Positions 15,837 through 25,087 of a DNA stretch of 64,000 nucleotides are shown here, piece after piece. The notes under the pieces were generated by a model, which had not been told where the DNA came from, searched no databases, and worked only from the letters and a program-made list of their open reading frames with translations. Position 1 is the stretch's first letter. Each line of letters starts with the position of its first letter. The stretch is from an uncultured Collinsella sp. (GTDB lineage Bacteria; Actinomycetota; Coriobacteriia; Coriobacteriales; Coriobacteriaceae). Position numbers and translations under genes: made by a program. The stretch is taken from the NCBI GenBank assembly GCA_902491395.1, contig CABUHO010000005.1, positions 48,576 through 112,575 of the forward strand, given 5' to 3'.

Positions 15837-17658
15837 GGCGCTCACCCCCTTCCACGGGTGATCCGCTGGGGACGGAGGAAAACGGATCATTCGCGCAGCC
15901 ATCGTCGCAGCCGTCGTCGGCGTCCGTGTTCCCCGCAAACTCCATCTGCGAGGCGTAAATCTCCTGGTATATGTTGTCGCCCGCCAGCAGTTCCTCGTGC
16001 GTGCCCACGCCGTGGACACGACCGTCGTCCAACACAATAATGCGGTCGGCATCCATGACGCTCGCAATGCGCTGGGCGATGATGAGCACGGTCGTATCGG
16101 GAATCCGAGCAATATGCTCGCGAATCTTAGCGTCGGTCGCCATATCGACCGCGCTGGTGGAGTCATCAAAAATGAGCACGCGCGGATGCTTGAGCAGCGT
16201 GCGCGCGATGCACAGGCGTTGCTTCTGGCCACCCGAAACGCCGGCGCCGCCTTGACCCAACTCGCCGTCCAGCCCGCCGATGCGATCGAGGAACTCGTCC
16301 ACGCACGCCGCGCGGCAAGCCGCGAGGAGCTCATCGTCCGGCGCCTGCGGATTGCCCCACTGCAGGTTCTCGCGCACGGTACCCGTAAACAGCACGTTCT
16401 TTTGCAGCACGATGCCCACGGCGTCGCGCAAGGTAGCCAGGTCGTAGTCGCGCACGTCGTCTCCGCCCACAAGCACGGTGCCCTCAGCGGCGTCGTACAG
16501 GCGCGCAATCAGCTGCACAAGCGAGCTCTTGCCCGAGCCCGTGCCGCCGAGAATGCCCACCGTCGAGCCGCTCTCAATGCGAAGGTCGATATGCTCGAGC
16601 ACATCCTCGGCTGCATCCGCGCGGTATTTAAAGGAAACGTCGCGAAACTCGATACTGCCGTCCGCTGGCACCGCAGTCGCGAGGTCTCCCGCAGGGTTGG
16701 CGATAAAGGGCTCCTCATCGAGCACCTCTGCGATACGGCCCACACTCGTGAGAGCGCGCGTGAGCAGCAAAAACACGTTGGAAATCATCATGAGCGAGTT
16801 CATGATCAGCAGCACGTAGCTCATAAAGCCCGTGAGCGAGCCCACGCCCAAGCGACCTTCGATGATCATGCGGCCACCAATCCACAGGATCGAGAGCGCA
16901 GCCACATACATCGACAGCTGAAACACCGGCAGGTTGAGCACGGCGGTGCCGAAGGTCTTGGTCGCCGTGCCGGCGAGCTCGGTATTGACGGTGTCGAACT
17001 TGTCGCACTCGTGCTCGGCGCGCACGTAAGCCTTCACGGCGCGCACGGCGGTAAGGTCCTCTTGCACCACGCCGTTAAGGTGGTCCATCGAGGTCTGGAG
17101 TTGGCGGTAGAGCGGGCTCACGCGCACGGTAATGATACCGAGCACGATGGCGAGCATCGGCAGAATGACGGCAAAGACCGCCGCGAGCTCGCGCGAGAGC
17201 GCAAAAGCGTAGACGAGGCCCATGACCAGATTTACCGGCCCGCGCACCATGGGGCGGAAGCCGTTACCTACGGCGTTTTGAATCACGGTAATGTCGGTGG
17301 TCATGCGAGTGACCAGCGAGCTTGTCTCGTATTCATCGAGATTGCCGAAGGCGAGGGTCTGGATCTTGCGATACTCGGCCTCGCGCAGGTTAGCGCCCAG
17401 CCCCGAGGCGACGCGAGCAGACGTGCGCGCATAGCCCAAGCCAAGTACCAGCGAACATGCGGCGCATGCCAACATATACGTGCCCTGCAACAGCATGTAG
17501 TTGATGTCGCCCGCGGGCACGCCCACATCGATGATATTTGCCATGATGACCGGGATGAACAGCTCGAGCGCCGTCTCGGCCGTCACAAAGAACACGCCGA
17601 GCATGGCATCGCGGCGGTATGCCCCCAGATAGGAAAACAAAATCTTGAGATTGCGCAC
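15829..17658 (-). CDS. ABC exporter half-transporter, subunit with degenerate ATP site
   Basis: 609 residues with an N-terminal six-helix domain and a C-terminal NBD: Walker A GGTGSGKSS (371-379) and signature VSGGQ (474-478). The residue after the Walker B Asp is Asp499 instead of Glu (LIFDDSTSAVD), and the switch His is Gln529 (IIAQRIAS). These two changes define the non-hydrolytic site of heterodimeric exporters such as TM287/288, BmrCD and LmrCD. The degenerate site would pair with the LSQGQ signature of the partner. It is the first gene of the two-gene operon, with a promoter at 17700-17727. Confidence 0.93.
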   Translation of the reverse strand: MRNLKILFSYLGAYRRDAMLGVFFVTAETALELFIPVIMANIIDVGVPAGDINYMLLQGTYMLACAACSLVLGLGYARTSARVASGLGANLREAEYRKIQTLAFGNLDEYETSSLVTRMTTDITVIQNAVGNGFRPMVRGPVNLVMGLVYAFALSRELAAVFAVILPMLAIVLGIITVRVSPLYRQLQTSMDHLNGVVQEDLTAVRAVKAYVRAEHECDKFDTVNTELAGTATKTFGTAVLNLPVFQLSMYVAALSILWIGGRMIIEGRLGVGSLTGFMSYVLLIMNSLMMISNVFLLLTRALTSVGRIAEVLDEEPFIANPAGDLATAVPADGSIEFRDVSFKYRADAAEDVLEHIDLRIESGSTVGILGGTGSGKSSLVQLIARLYDAAEGTVLVGGDDVRDYDLATLRDAVGIVLQKNVLFTGTVRENLQWGNPQAPDDELLAACRAACVDEFLDRIGGLDGELGQGGAGVSGGQKQRLCIARTLLKHPRVLIFDDSTSAVDMATDAKIREHIARIPDTTVLIIAQRIASVMDADRIIVLDDGRVHGVGTHEELLAGDNIYQEIYASQMEFAGNTDADDGCDDGCANDPFSSVPSGSPVEGGERHA

Positions 17659-17699
17659 GCAGGTTCATCCCCCATCAAACGTTGTTCGCAAACCCACGT

Positions 17700-17727
17700 A
17701 TTATGGCGCGCCGTGCGGCGGTGTCAA
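17700..17727 (-). promoter_or_regulatory. Promoter of the ABC exporter operon
   Basis: On the minus strand, a perfect TTGACA (17727-17722) is followed 16 bp later by CATAAT (17705-17700), 42 bp upstream of ATG 17658. Just upstream, at 17733-17746, is CCGAAATCGGTTTC, which resembles the LacI-type sites at 27686-27713. Confidence 0.6.
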
Positions 17728-17846
17728 GTGTTCCGAAATCGGTTTCTGCAAGGCCAGCGCAGGCGCCAAGCTCGCAGGGCACACGTCCGTATTCAATTGG
17801 AAATGAACGCGAGCGTGACTTTTTCGCCCTGCCGCCAACACAAACC

Positions 17847-17877
17847 TTGACTCTACAATCGTTGTAGGGTTTTCACT
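17847..17877 (+). promoter_or_regulatory. MerR-type promoter of the MATE-merR pair
   Basis: TTGACT (17847-17852) is followed by a 19-bp spacer that contains the perfect dyad CTACAA-TCG-TTGTAG (17853-17867), then TTCACT. An over-long spacer carrying a dyad is the hallmark of MerR-activated promoters. The product of the downstream MerR gene is the obvious candidate ligand. Confidence 0.6.
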
Positions 17878-17919
17878 ACACTGGTAGCTAAACGAACCCA
17901 GCCAGAAAGTGCCCCGCCC

Positions 17920-19266
17920 ATGGAACACGACCTCACACGCGGCAATGTCCTTAAGACCATCGCGGTCTTTGCCCTGCCTTATATGCTCTCGTACTTTTTG
18001 CAAATGCTCTACGGCATGGCCGACCTGTACATGATGGGGCAGTTTAGCGGCGCCGCCGGCATCACCGCCGTGGGCAACGGCGCGCAGACGCTCTATATCA
18101 TTACCGTGACGCTCGTGGGCCTGGCCATGGGAACGACGGTTATCGTCGGCCACGCCGTGGGTTCGCGCCGCTTCGACCGCGCCGAGGCCGCCATCGGCAA
18201 CACCATCACGCTCTTTATGGGCGTCTCGGTGGTGCTAGCCGCTGTCCTGCTCGCGCTGTGCCCGCAGATCGTGGCACTCATTGGCACACCCGCCGAAGCG
18301 GTCGAAGGCACCGCCGCCTACCTGCGCATCTGCTTTATCGGCATTCCCTTTATCGCCGCGTACAACATTCTTTCGGCCATCTTTCGCGGGCTGGGCGATT
18401 CGCGCTCGCCCATGTACGTGATCGGCGTGGCGTGCATCATTAATATTGCGCTTGATTTTCTGTTTATCGGCCACATGGGGCTCGGCCCCGTAGGCGCGGC
18501 GCTCGGTACGGTCATCGCGCAGACGGCGAGCGTGGCTCTCGCGCTCGTGTGGCTCAAGAGCCGCCGCACGCAAATTCACCTCAAGCGCAGCGACCTGTGC
18601 CCCCAGCCCGAGGTGCTCGGCAGCATCCTCAAGATCGGCGTGCCCGTGGCCGTGCAGGACGGCTGCATCCAGGTGGCGTTTATGTTCATCACCGTCATCG
18701 CCAACCACCGTGGGCTGGTCGACGCCGCCGCCGTAGGCCTGGTCGAAAAGATGATCAGCTTTTTGTTCATTGTGCCGAGTTCCATGGGCGCCACCGTCAG
18801 CGCACTCACGGCGCAAAACGCCGGCGCGGGCAAGGGAAATCGTGCACGTCAGGTACTCAAGGATGCCATGACGATTTCGGTGGTGTACGGCTGCCTGATC
18901 ACGGTACTGATGTGGCTGGTGGCGCCGGCGTTTATCGGCTTTTTTGCCAAGGACCCCGCGGTGGTCGCCGCCGGCACCGGCTATATGCGCAGCTATATAT
19001 TTGACGCGATCTTTGCCGGCATCCACATTTGTTTTAGTGGCTTTTTCGCCGCGTATGGCAAGAGCTACATCGGCTTTGCGCACAACGTGCTGGCCGTGGT
19101 GTTCATTCGCGTACCCGGCGCATGGCTGCTGTCGAACGCCTATTCCGACACGCTGTTCCCCATGGGTATCGCCTCGCCGTGCGGTTCGATTTTGTCGGCG
19201 GTCATCTGTGTGATTGCATTTACCGTGCTCAACCGCCGCGGGGCTTTTGACAAGTTGGTGGCGTAG
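17920..19266 (+). CDS. MATE family efflux transporter
   Basis: 448 residues with about twelve membrane spans in two homologous halves. The opening LTRGNVLKTIAVFALPYMLS and MYGMADLYMMGQFSGAAGITAVG are typical of NorM/DinF-like multidrug and toxin extruders. It exports cationic compounds using a sodium or proton gradient; the substrate is unknown. The start ATG 17920 has only a weak ribosome site (AGAAAG). It is divergent from the ABC exporter and followed by a MerR gene 54 nt downstream, which suggests inducible drug efflux. Confidence 0.92.
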   Translation: MEHDLTRGNVLKTIAVFALPYMLSYFLQMLYGMADLYMMGQFSGAAGITAVGNGAQTLYIITVTLVGLAMGTTVIVGHAVGSRRFDRAEAAIGNTITLFMGVSVVLAAVLLALCPQIVALIGTPAEAVEGTAAYLRICFIGIPFIAAYNILSAIFRGLGDSRSPMYVIGVACIINIALDFLFIGHMGLGPVGAALGTVIAQTASVALALVWLKSRRTQIHLKRSDLCPQPEVLGSILKIGVPVAVQDGCIQVAFMFITVIANHRGLVDAAAVGLVEKMISFLFIVPSSMGATVSALTAQNAGAGKGNRARQVLKDAMTISVVYGCLITVLMWLVAPAFIGFFAKDPAVVAAGTGYMRSYIFDAIFAGIHICFSGFFAAYGKSYIGFAHNVLAVVFIRVPGAWLLSNAYSDTLFPMGIASPCGSILSAVICVIAFTVLNRRGAFDKLVA

Positions 19267-19320
19267 CGAGGCGACGCAGGCCTAGCGCCTCTCCCCTGTT
19301 TTACCGAAAGGAGCGGTCCT

Positions 19321-20169
19321 GTGACCGACATGCCAAGCGAACACACCGAGGGCCTGCTCCGCATTGGCGAGGTGGCGCGCCTGCTCAATTTGAGCGTGGG
19401 CACACTGCGTCATTACGAGCAGATGGGGCTGTTAGAGCCGGCATATGTCGATCCGGCGAGTGGGTACCGCTACTACGGATCGCGACAGCTCTCCACCCTC
19501 AACACCATCGGCAACCTGCGCGTTCTCGACCTGCCGCTGGCCCAGATTCGCGAGTTTGTCACTACACGCGATATGGATTTGATGCAACGGCAACTGACCA
19601 AGCAACAGGAGTTAATTGAGCACAGGCGACGTGAGTTGGAGCGCATGTCGCGCAAGATTGACCAGCGGCTTGCCTTGCTTCATGGCGCTTTGAATGCCGA
19701 TCTCGACACCATTAGCGAAATCGAGGAACCCGAACTTCGCTGCGCCGCGCTGCACGAGCGCGTCAATCCCACCGACGCCTATTCGCTGGGATGGCATATC
19801 CGCCAGCTTCAGCAGGGGCAGCACGAGACCTTTGCCTATCTTGGCAATCTGGGTGTGGGCATCGCGCCCGAACGCCTGGCCGCCGGCGACTTTGATGGCT
19901 ACGACGAGGTCTTTCTGCTGCTCGATGACACCGATGATTACTTGGGCGACGTTGAGACGCGACCTGCCGCGCGCTGCCTGACCATAAGCTTCTGCGGCAC
20001 GCACGGGCAAGCAGCCCCGCGCTACGAGCAGCTGCTCGGCTACATGCACGAACACGATCTGGCACCCGCCGGCCCCTCACGCGAGATTGCCCTCATCGAT
20101 GACATCATCAGCGACGACCCGGCAACCTACGTGACGCAAATCACGGTGCCGGTTGCCCCGGCAAAGTAA
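19321..20169 (+). CDS. MerR family regulator with effector-binding domain
   Basis: 282 residues, GTG start with AAGGAG 8 nt upstream. Residues 13-80 are the MerR winged helix (RIGEVARLLNLSVGTLRHYEQMGLL). A long coiled coil rich in Gln, Arg and Glu follows (about 80-120). The C-terminal 150 residues resemble the GyrI-like/BmrR ligand pocket. The MerR-type dyad at 17847-17877 upstream of the MATE gene fits control of its own operon in response to an exported compound. A terminator follows at 20171. Confidence 0.9.
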   Translation: MTDMPSEHTEGLLRIGEVARLLNLSVGTLRHYEQMGLLEPAYVDPASGYRYYGSRQLSTLNTIGNLRVLDLPLAQIREFVTTRDMDLMQRQLTKQQELIEHRRRELERMSRKIDQRLALLHGALNADLDTISEIEEPELRCAALHERVNPTDAYSLGWHIRQLQQGQHETFAYLGNLGVGIAPERLAAGDFDGYDEVFLLLDDTDDYLGDVETRPAARCLTISFCGTHGQAAPRYEQLLGYMHEHDLAPAGPSREIALIDDIISDDPATYVTQITVPVAPAK

Positions 20170-20170
20170 A

Positions 20171-20204
20171 AACCGCCCGGAAGGCATCGTGCTTCCGGGC
20201 GGTT
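20171..20204. terminator. Bidirectional terminator between the MerR gene and ligA
   Basis: AACCGCCCGGAAG pairs with CTTCCGGGCGGTT. It lies between two convergent genes; U-rich tracts are short on both sides. Confidence 0.75.
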
Positions 20205-20226
20205 CTTCAATTAGGTTATCGATGCC

Positions 20227-22455
20227 TTACGCCTCTGGCACCTGACCAGTCGCCAAGATCTGCTCGAGCGCGTCCTCATCCAGCACGGGCACGCCCAGCT
20301 GTTCGGCTTTGGTGAGCTTGGAGCCCGCTTTGGGGCCGGCGACCAGATAGCTCGTCTTCTTTGACACACCGCCCGAAACCTTAGCGCCGAGCACCTTGAG
20401 CGCCGCGCCCGCCTCGTCGCGGGTGCGGTTGACGAGCGTGCCCGTGAGCACAAAGGTCAGACCCGCGAGCGGCTGTGCGTCGGCGAGCTCGCCCGCCACG
20501 CCAGCGTCGGCTGCGGCTTGCGCGTGCGCGGCGCCCAAGTCAACCTCGAGCGACAGACCCGCCTGACGCAAGCGCTCCAGCACGGCAAGGTTTTCGGGCA
20601 CGGCTAGGAACTGCTTGACGCTCGCCGCAATCTTGGGACCGATGCCCTCGCACTCGGCGATGTCCTCTTCGCTCGCCAAGATGAGCTTGTCGATCGACAG
20701 GAATCGCTCGGCGATGACCTCGCCCACGCTCTTGCCCACATGGCGGATACCCAGGGCAAACAGCACGCGACCGAGCGGTTGGCTCTTGGACTTGTTGAGC
20801 TCGGCGATGATTTTCTCGGCCGTTTTGAGACCCACCGGGATGGGATCGCCCTTCTTGACGCCCTTTTTGCTGTTGGAGCTGGCGTACACGCGGCCCGTGT
20901 CCAGGCCGGCGATGTCGTCGACTGTGAGCTGGTAGAAGTCCGCGACATCGTGGATCAGGCCGGCGGCGATCATCTTGTCGACGATCTCGTCGCCCAGGCC
21001 GTCAACGTCCATGCAACCGCGGCTCACCCAGTGGAGCAGGCGCTCCTTGAGCTGCGCGGGGCAGTCGATGGAAACGCAACGGTAGGCCACCTCGCCGTCC
21101 TCATGGACCACGGGGCTACCACACACGGGGCAGACCTCGGGCATCTGCCAGTCAACGCTGTCGGCCGGGCGCTTGTCGAGCACCGGACCCACGACCTCGG
21201 GGATTACGTCGCCTGCCTTGTGCACGATGATGGTGTCGCCCTCGCGCACGTTTTTGCGGCGGATCTCGTCGATGTTGTGCAGCGTGGCGCGCGCGATGGT
21301 GGAGCCGGCGACCGTCACCGGGTCAAACTCGGCGACCGGCGTGAGCACACCGGTGCGGCCCACCTGGATGCGAATTTCGCGCAGGACGGTCTGTTTTTCC
21401 TCAGGCGGGAACTTAAAGGCAATGGCCCAGCGCGGCGCGCGGGCGGTAAAGCCCAGGTCGAGCTGCTGCTGGAAGCTGTCGACCTTTACGACCACGCCGT
21501 CGATGTCATAGTCCAGGTCGCCGCGATGCTCGAGCGCCTGGGCACAGAACTCGTGGACCTCGGCCGGCGTGGCGCAGCGGGCCACGTTGGGGTTGACGCT
21601 GAAGCCGGCGCTGCGCAGCCAGTCGAGAAATTCGCGCTGGCTGTGGACATGCAGCGGGTCGGTATCGGCGATGGCATAGATAAAGGTGGCCAGGTCGCGG
21701 CGCGCCGTGACCTTGGGATCCTTTTGGCGCAGGCTGCCGGCGGCGGCGTTGCGCGGGTTGGCGAAGGGATCGCGGCCCTCGGCATCGGCCTCGTCGTTCA
21801 GACGCACAAAACTGCCCTTGGGCATATAGACCTCGCCGCGTACTTCGATGGTGCGCTCGCGATCGGCGCCCATGTGGGCGAGCGCCGGCTCGGACAGGTG
21901 CATGGGCACATCCTTGATGGTGCGCACGTTAAGCGACACGTCCTCGCCCGTGGTGCCGTCGCCGCGTGTGGCCGCGCGCACGAAGGTTCCGTTTTGGTAG
22001 GTAAGCGCGACGCCCAAGCCGTCGATCTTAAGCTCGCAGGTATAGGTGACGCTACCGGCACCGAGCGCATCCTCGGTGCGCTGAAGCCAGGCGTCGAGCT
22101 CGTCCAGGTCCATGGCATCGTCCATGGAATACATGCGTGCCATGTGCGTTACCGGCGTAAACTGCTCGCTCACGTATCCGCCCACACGCTGGGTATAGCT
22201 GTCGGGCGTTACCAAATCAGGGTAGGCCGCCTCGATCTCCTGCAGCTCAACGAGCATTTTGTCAAAGGCGGCGTCCGTGATCTCGGGCGCATCGAGCATG
22301 TAGTAGCGGTAGGCGTGGTAATCGAGCTCGTGGCGCAGCTCGGCCGCGCGCGATGCAGCCTGGGCACGGGCATCGGCCGGTGCAGCGGTATCCGTGCTCG
22401 CGGGCGTTTCGGTATCGATGTCCACGCCGTCACCAAACAGGCTCGATTGCTCCAT
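20227..22455 (-). CDS. ligA: NAD-dependent DNA ligase LigA
   Basis: 742 residues. The adenylation domain has the active-site motif KIDG (in CELKIDGLGVALTY). OB fold, the Cys4 zinc finger (CPVCGSPV...RCVSIDCPAQ), helix-hairpin-helix repeats and a C-terminal BRCT domain follow in order. It seals nicks in replication and repair using NAD. The N-terminus carries about 35 extra residues rich in Asp, Thr and Ala before the usual start. ATG 22455 has AAGGAG 8 nt upstream. It is convergent with the MerR gene. Confidence 0.97.
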   Translation of the reverse strand: MEQSSLFGDGVDIDTETPASTDTAAPADARAQAASRAAELRHELDYHAYRYYMLDAPEITDAAFDKMLVELQEIEAAYPDLVTPDSYTQRVGGYVSEQFTPVTHMARMYSMDDAMDLDELDAWLQRTEDALGAGSVTYTCELKIDGLGVALTYQNGTFVRAATRGDGTTGEDVSLNVRTIKDVPMHLSEPALAHMGADRERTIEVRGEVYMPKGSFVRLNDEADAEGRDPFANPRNAAAGSLRQKDPKVTARRDLATFIYAIADTDPLHVHSQREFLDWLRSAGFSVNPNVARCATPAEVHEFCAQALEHRGDLDYDIDGVVVKVDSFQQQLDLGFTARAPRWAIAFKFPPEEKQTVLREIRIQVGRTGVLTPVAEFDPVTVAGSTIARATLHNIDEIRRKNVREGDTIIVHKAGDVIPEVVGPVLDKRPADSVDWQMPEVCPVCGSPVVHEDGEVAYRCVSIDCPAQLKERLLHWVSRGCMDVDGLGDEIVDKMIAAGLIHDVADFYQLTVDDIAGLDTGRVYASSNSKKGVKKGDPIPVGLKTAEKIIAELNKSKSQPLGRVLFALGIRHVGKSVGEVIAERFLSIDKLILASEEDIAECEGIGPKIAASVKQFLAVPENLAVLERLRQAGLSLEVDLGAAHAQAAADAGVAGELADAQPLAGLTFVLTGTLVNRTRDEAGAALKVLGAKVSGGVSKKTSYLVAGPKAGSKLTKAEQLGVPVLDEDALEQILATGQVPEA

Positions 22456-22636
22456 AGCGGCACTCCTTCGCTCGATTTCAAACGGATACAAGAGTACCAC
22501 CGGTCACCATGGCGCCGAATAACCCTTTCGAACCGCACCGAATCGGCAGCCGCCAGACCGGGGTGGATCGCGCGATCAAACCATGCCCTTGCCATTTCTA
22601 CATGATCCGTTTTCCTCCGCCTCCAAGGGATCGGTG

Positions 22637-22679
22637 CAAAAAGAGGGGGCTGTCCCGCGTTGGCGGAACGGCCCCCTCT
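22637..22679 (-). terminator. Intrinsic terminator of the HtrA gene
   Basis: On the minus strand AGAGGGGGC pairs with GCCCCCTCT and is followed directly by TTTT, 27 nt after the stop codon. Confidence 0.85.
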
Positions 22680-22705
22680 GGCATCGGTATGTGCGATACG
22701 ACTCG

Positions 22706-24166
22706 TTAGAAACCCTGGCCGTAGCCTTGGCCCTGGCCCTGTTGGCCCAGCAGCTCCTCCAGATACTGGCGCAGCTGCTCGTCGGTAATACCGCCGTTAC
22801 CGGTGTCGGTCGCGCTGTCGTCCTGCTGCTGGTTCTGCAGCTTCTCATCAGAGCCCAGCTCGACGGTGACCTTCTTCTCGTCCTTGCCGCGCATGAGCGT
22901 GATCTCGACCTTCTCGCCCACCTCATGGCTGCGCAGCGCGATGATCAGGCCGTCGGCGCTCGTGATCTCGTCGTCGCCCAGCTTGGTAATGACATCGCCC
23001 TCCTGGATGCCGGCCTTGGCGGCGGGCCCGTCCTCAACGACGCTTGCCACGTACGCGCCGCTATCGGTGCTCAGCTTGTTGGTGCGGGCGTTGAGCGCGT
23101 TGACGCTCGAAAGCGTGGCTCCCAGGTACGGGTGCACCGGCGTCTTACCGCCGATGATCTGGTCGGCAATGTTCTTGGCGTAGTTAACGGGAATAGCAAA
23201 GCCCACGCCCGAGCTGGAGCCCGAATAGCTCTCGATGAGCGAGTTGATGCCCACCAGCTCGCCGTTGTCGTTAACGAGCGCGCCGCCGGAGTTGCCCGGG
23301 TTGATGGCGGCATCGGTCTGGATCATGTTGGCATAGATGGTGTTACCGTTGGTAGAGCTCATGGCCGTGGAGCGATACAGCGCCGACACAATGCCCGTGG
23401 AGACAGACTGCTCGTTGCCGAACGGCGAGCCGATCGCCATGACCCACTCGCCCACGTTGAGCTTGGAGGAGTCGCCGATCTCGATCGGGGTGAGCTTGGA
23501 GGCGTCGGCGTCCTTGAGCTTGATGACGGCCAGGTCGCTCGAAGCATCGTTGCCCACGAACTCGGCCTCGTAGGTGGTGCCGTCGTCCATGGTCACCACG
23601 TACTGGTCGTAACCATCGACCACGTGGTTGTTGGTGAGGATGTGGCCCTCGGTATCGAGCACAACGCCCGAGCCGACGCTGCCCGAGTTGTCCGACTCGT
23701 CGGCAGACTGCGAAAGCGAGCCATTCTGGCCGCCGCTCGAAGTGGCGGTAATGGAAACCACGGAGGGCAGGGCCTTGGCAGAAACGGCCTCGGCCAGCGT
23801 GGTGTCCTCGGAGTCGATCGTGATCTTTTGCGTCGACGAACCCGAAGCACCCGCCGTCACGGCATTCTTGCCGCCACCGATATTGAGCGTACCGCTCATA
23901 ATGAGTGCAATGACCAGCAGGGCGCCGCAGGCACAGCCGGCGAGCGCCGTAATAAAGATCGGCAGCTTTTTGGTCTTGGTCTTGACCACCGTGTGCTTGT
24001 TTACAACCTGCTGGCTGCCCAGCGGCTTGCCGGTCTGCGTGTCGTAGGCCTGCACGTAGGGAATGTTGCTGTCGGCAGGCGTTGACTCCACCTGCACGCG
24101 CGGCTGCTGTTGGGTCTCGCCGGCGTTGCCCGCATCCTGGGGACGCTGGGAATCGTACTCGCTCAT
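22706..24166 (-). CDS. Membrane-anchored HtrA/DegP serine protease with PDZ domain
   Basis: 486 residues. A cytoplasmic N-terminus (1-67) is followed by one membrane span (68-91), a Ser/Gly-rich linker, a trypsin-like domain and one PDZ domain (about 340-430). The catalytic triad is His181 (LTNNHVVDG), Asp211 (SSDLAVIKL) and Ser293 (PGNSGGAL). The C-terminus ends in a Gly/Gln-rich tail (GQGQGYGQGF). The topology places the protease outside the membrane, for quality control of exported proteins. ATG 24166 has AAAGGA upstream; an upstream in-frame ATG at 24205 lacks a site. It appears to be a single-gene unit. Confidence 0.95.
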   Translation of the reverse strand: MSEYDSQRPQDAGNAGETQQQPRVQVESTPADSNIPYVQAYDTQTGKPLGSQQVVNKHTVVKTKTKKLPIFITALAGCACGALLVIALIMSGTLNIGGGKNAVTAGASGSSTQKITIDSEDTTLAEAVSAKALPSVVSITATSSGGQNGSLSQSADESDNSGSVGSGVVLDTEGHILTNNHVVDGYDQYVVTMDDGTTYEAEFVGNDASSDLAVIKLKDADASKLTPIEIGDSSKLNVGEWVMAIGSPFGNEQSVSTGIVSALYRSTAMSSTNGNTIYANMIQTDAAINPGNSGGALVNDNGELVGINSLIESYSGSSSGVGFAIPVNYAKNIADQIIGGKTPVHPYLGATLSSVNALNARTNKLSTDSGAYVASVVEDGPAAKAGIQEGDVITKLGDDEITSADGLIIALRSHEVGEKVEITLMRGKDEKKVTVELGSDEKLQNQQQDDSATDTGNGGITDEQLRQYLEELLGQQGQGQGYGQGF

Positions 24167-24192
24167 AGCTGCGATCCTTTCGTCACATAACC

Positions 24193-24218
24193 AAAAGCCC
24201 GCCAAACATGTGGCGGGC
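24193..24218 (-). terminator. Terminator-like hairpin in the HtrA leader
   Basis: On the minus strand GCCCGCC, an 8-nt loop and GGCGGGC are followed by TTTT, ending 27 nt before ATG 24166. It may end read-through from glnA and the regulator gene, or attenuate htrA. Confidence 0.55.
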
Positions 24219-24337
24219 CATCATTGTTCACGTTGAGTTGTACCCCAATATGCGGGCGCAAGTGTATGAGAACGCAATCTTTTAGGAAGGCTTAAGTTCT
24301 GTTGCAGATTCGAGAGGAACCCGCACCTGCGTCAAAG

Positions 24338-24370
24338 CCACTACAAAGGTGCCTGTCCCCTTTGTAGTGG
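24338..24370 (-). terminator. Family 1 hairpin repeat with paired base changes
   Basis: CCACTACAAAGG pairs with CCTTTGTAGTGG. Compared with other copies both arms have changed together, which keeps the stem. It lies 5 nt after the stop of the regulator gene. Confidence 0.6.
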
Positions 24371-24374
24371 AAAT

Positions 24375-25037
24375 CTAGTCCTTAAACAGATAGCCCACGC
24401 CGCGGACGGTGGTGATGTGTGCCGCGATCTGCGGACCCACCTTGGAGCGGATGCGTCGAATGTGCACGTCGACGGTGCGCGTGCCGCCGCAATACTCAAA
24501 GCCCCACACGCGGTGCAGCAGCACCTCGCGGCTGTAGGCGCGGTTGGGGTGCGTCGCCAAAAAGCTCAGCAGCGAGTACTCCATCAGCGTCAGGTCGATG
24601 GGCTCGTTATCGAGCGTCACCTGGTAGGTAGCCAGGTTGATCTCGAGGTTATCGATGTTGAGCACATCGTCGGCGGTGACGGTCTCCTCCTCGCCCATCA
24701 GGCGCTGCGCGCGAGCCTTGAGCTCGTTGGGCGTCGCCGTGGGGCATACAAAGTCAGCATGCGCGTGATTGGGCAGGCGCAGGGTGCCGAGCGCCTCGTC
24801 GTCGACGATTACCAACATGGGGACACCGCCGCGATCGTCAAGCCACTTGGCAATCTGATCGATGCGGTCGCTGCGGATGCCGTCGGAGTCGAGGATCAGC
24901 AGGTCAAAGTCGTGCGCCGCAGTCGGCGAATCGGGGGTTGCCAGGCTCACCTCGACACCCAGGGTGGTCGTCAGGCTGCGGGCAAACTCGTGGAAGCGCG
25001 TCGTGCGCGCCATGAACAGGGCACTCTTTTCGGACAT
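24375..25037 (-). CDS. Atypical OmpR/PhoB-type response regulator next to glnA
   Basis: 220 residues. The C-terminal winged helix (about 125-220) is a clear Trans_reg_C domain (LTLMEYSLLSFLATHPNRAY, VDVHIRRIRSKVG, RGVGYLF). The N-terminal receiver keeps the LLILDSDGI strand, but lacks the acidic pair after strand 1 (it reads SALFMARTTRFHEF) and has CPTATP where K-P is expected. Phosphorylation control is therefore doubtful. No histidine kinase is adjacent. Actinobacterial GlnR regulators have the same atypical design, and this gene lies 50 nt downstream of glnA, so a nitrogen-control role is a reasonable inference. ATG 25037 has GGAGG 6 nt upstream. Confidence 0.85.
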   Translation of the reverse strand: MSEKSALFMARTTRFHEFARSLTTTLGVEVSLATPDSPTAAHDFDLLILDSDGIRSDRIDQIAKWLDDRGGVPMLVIVDDEALGTLRLPNHAHADFVCPTATPNELKARAQRLMGEEETVTADDVLNIDNLEINLATYQVTLDNEPIDLTLMEYSLLSFLATHPNRAYSREVLLHRVWGFEYCGGTRTVDVHIRRIRSKVGPQIAAHITTVRGVGYLFKD

Positions 25038-25087
25038 ATCGGCCTCCAAAGAAATGAGCTCAATCGTACTGGAACAAGCCAGCGCGA

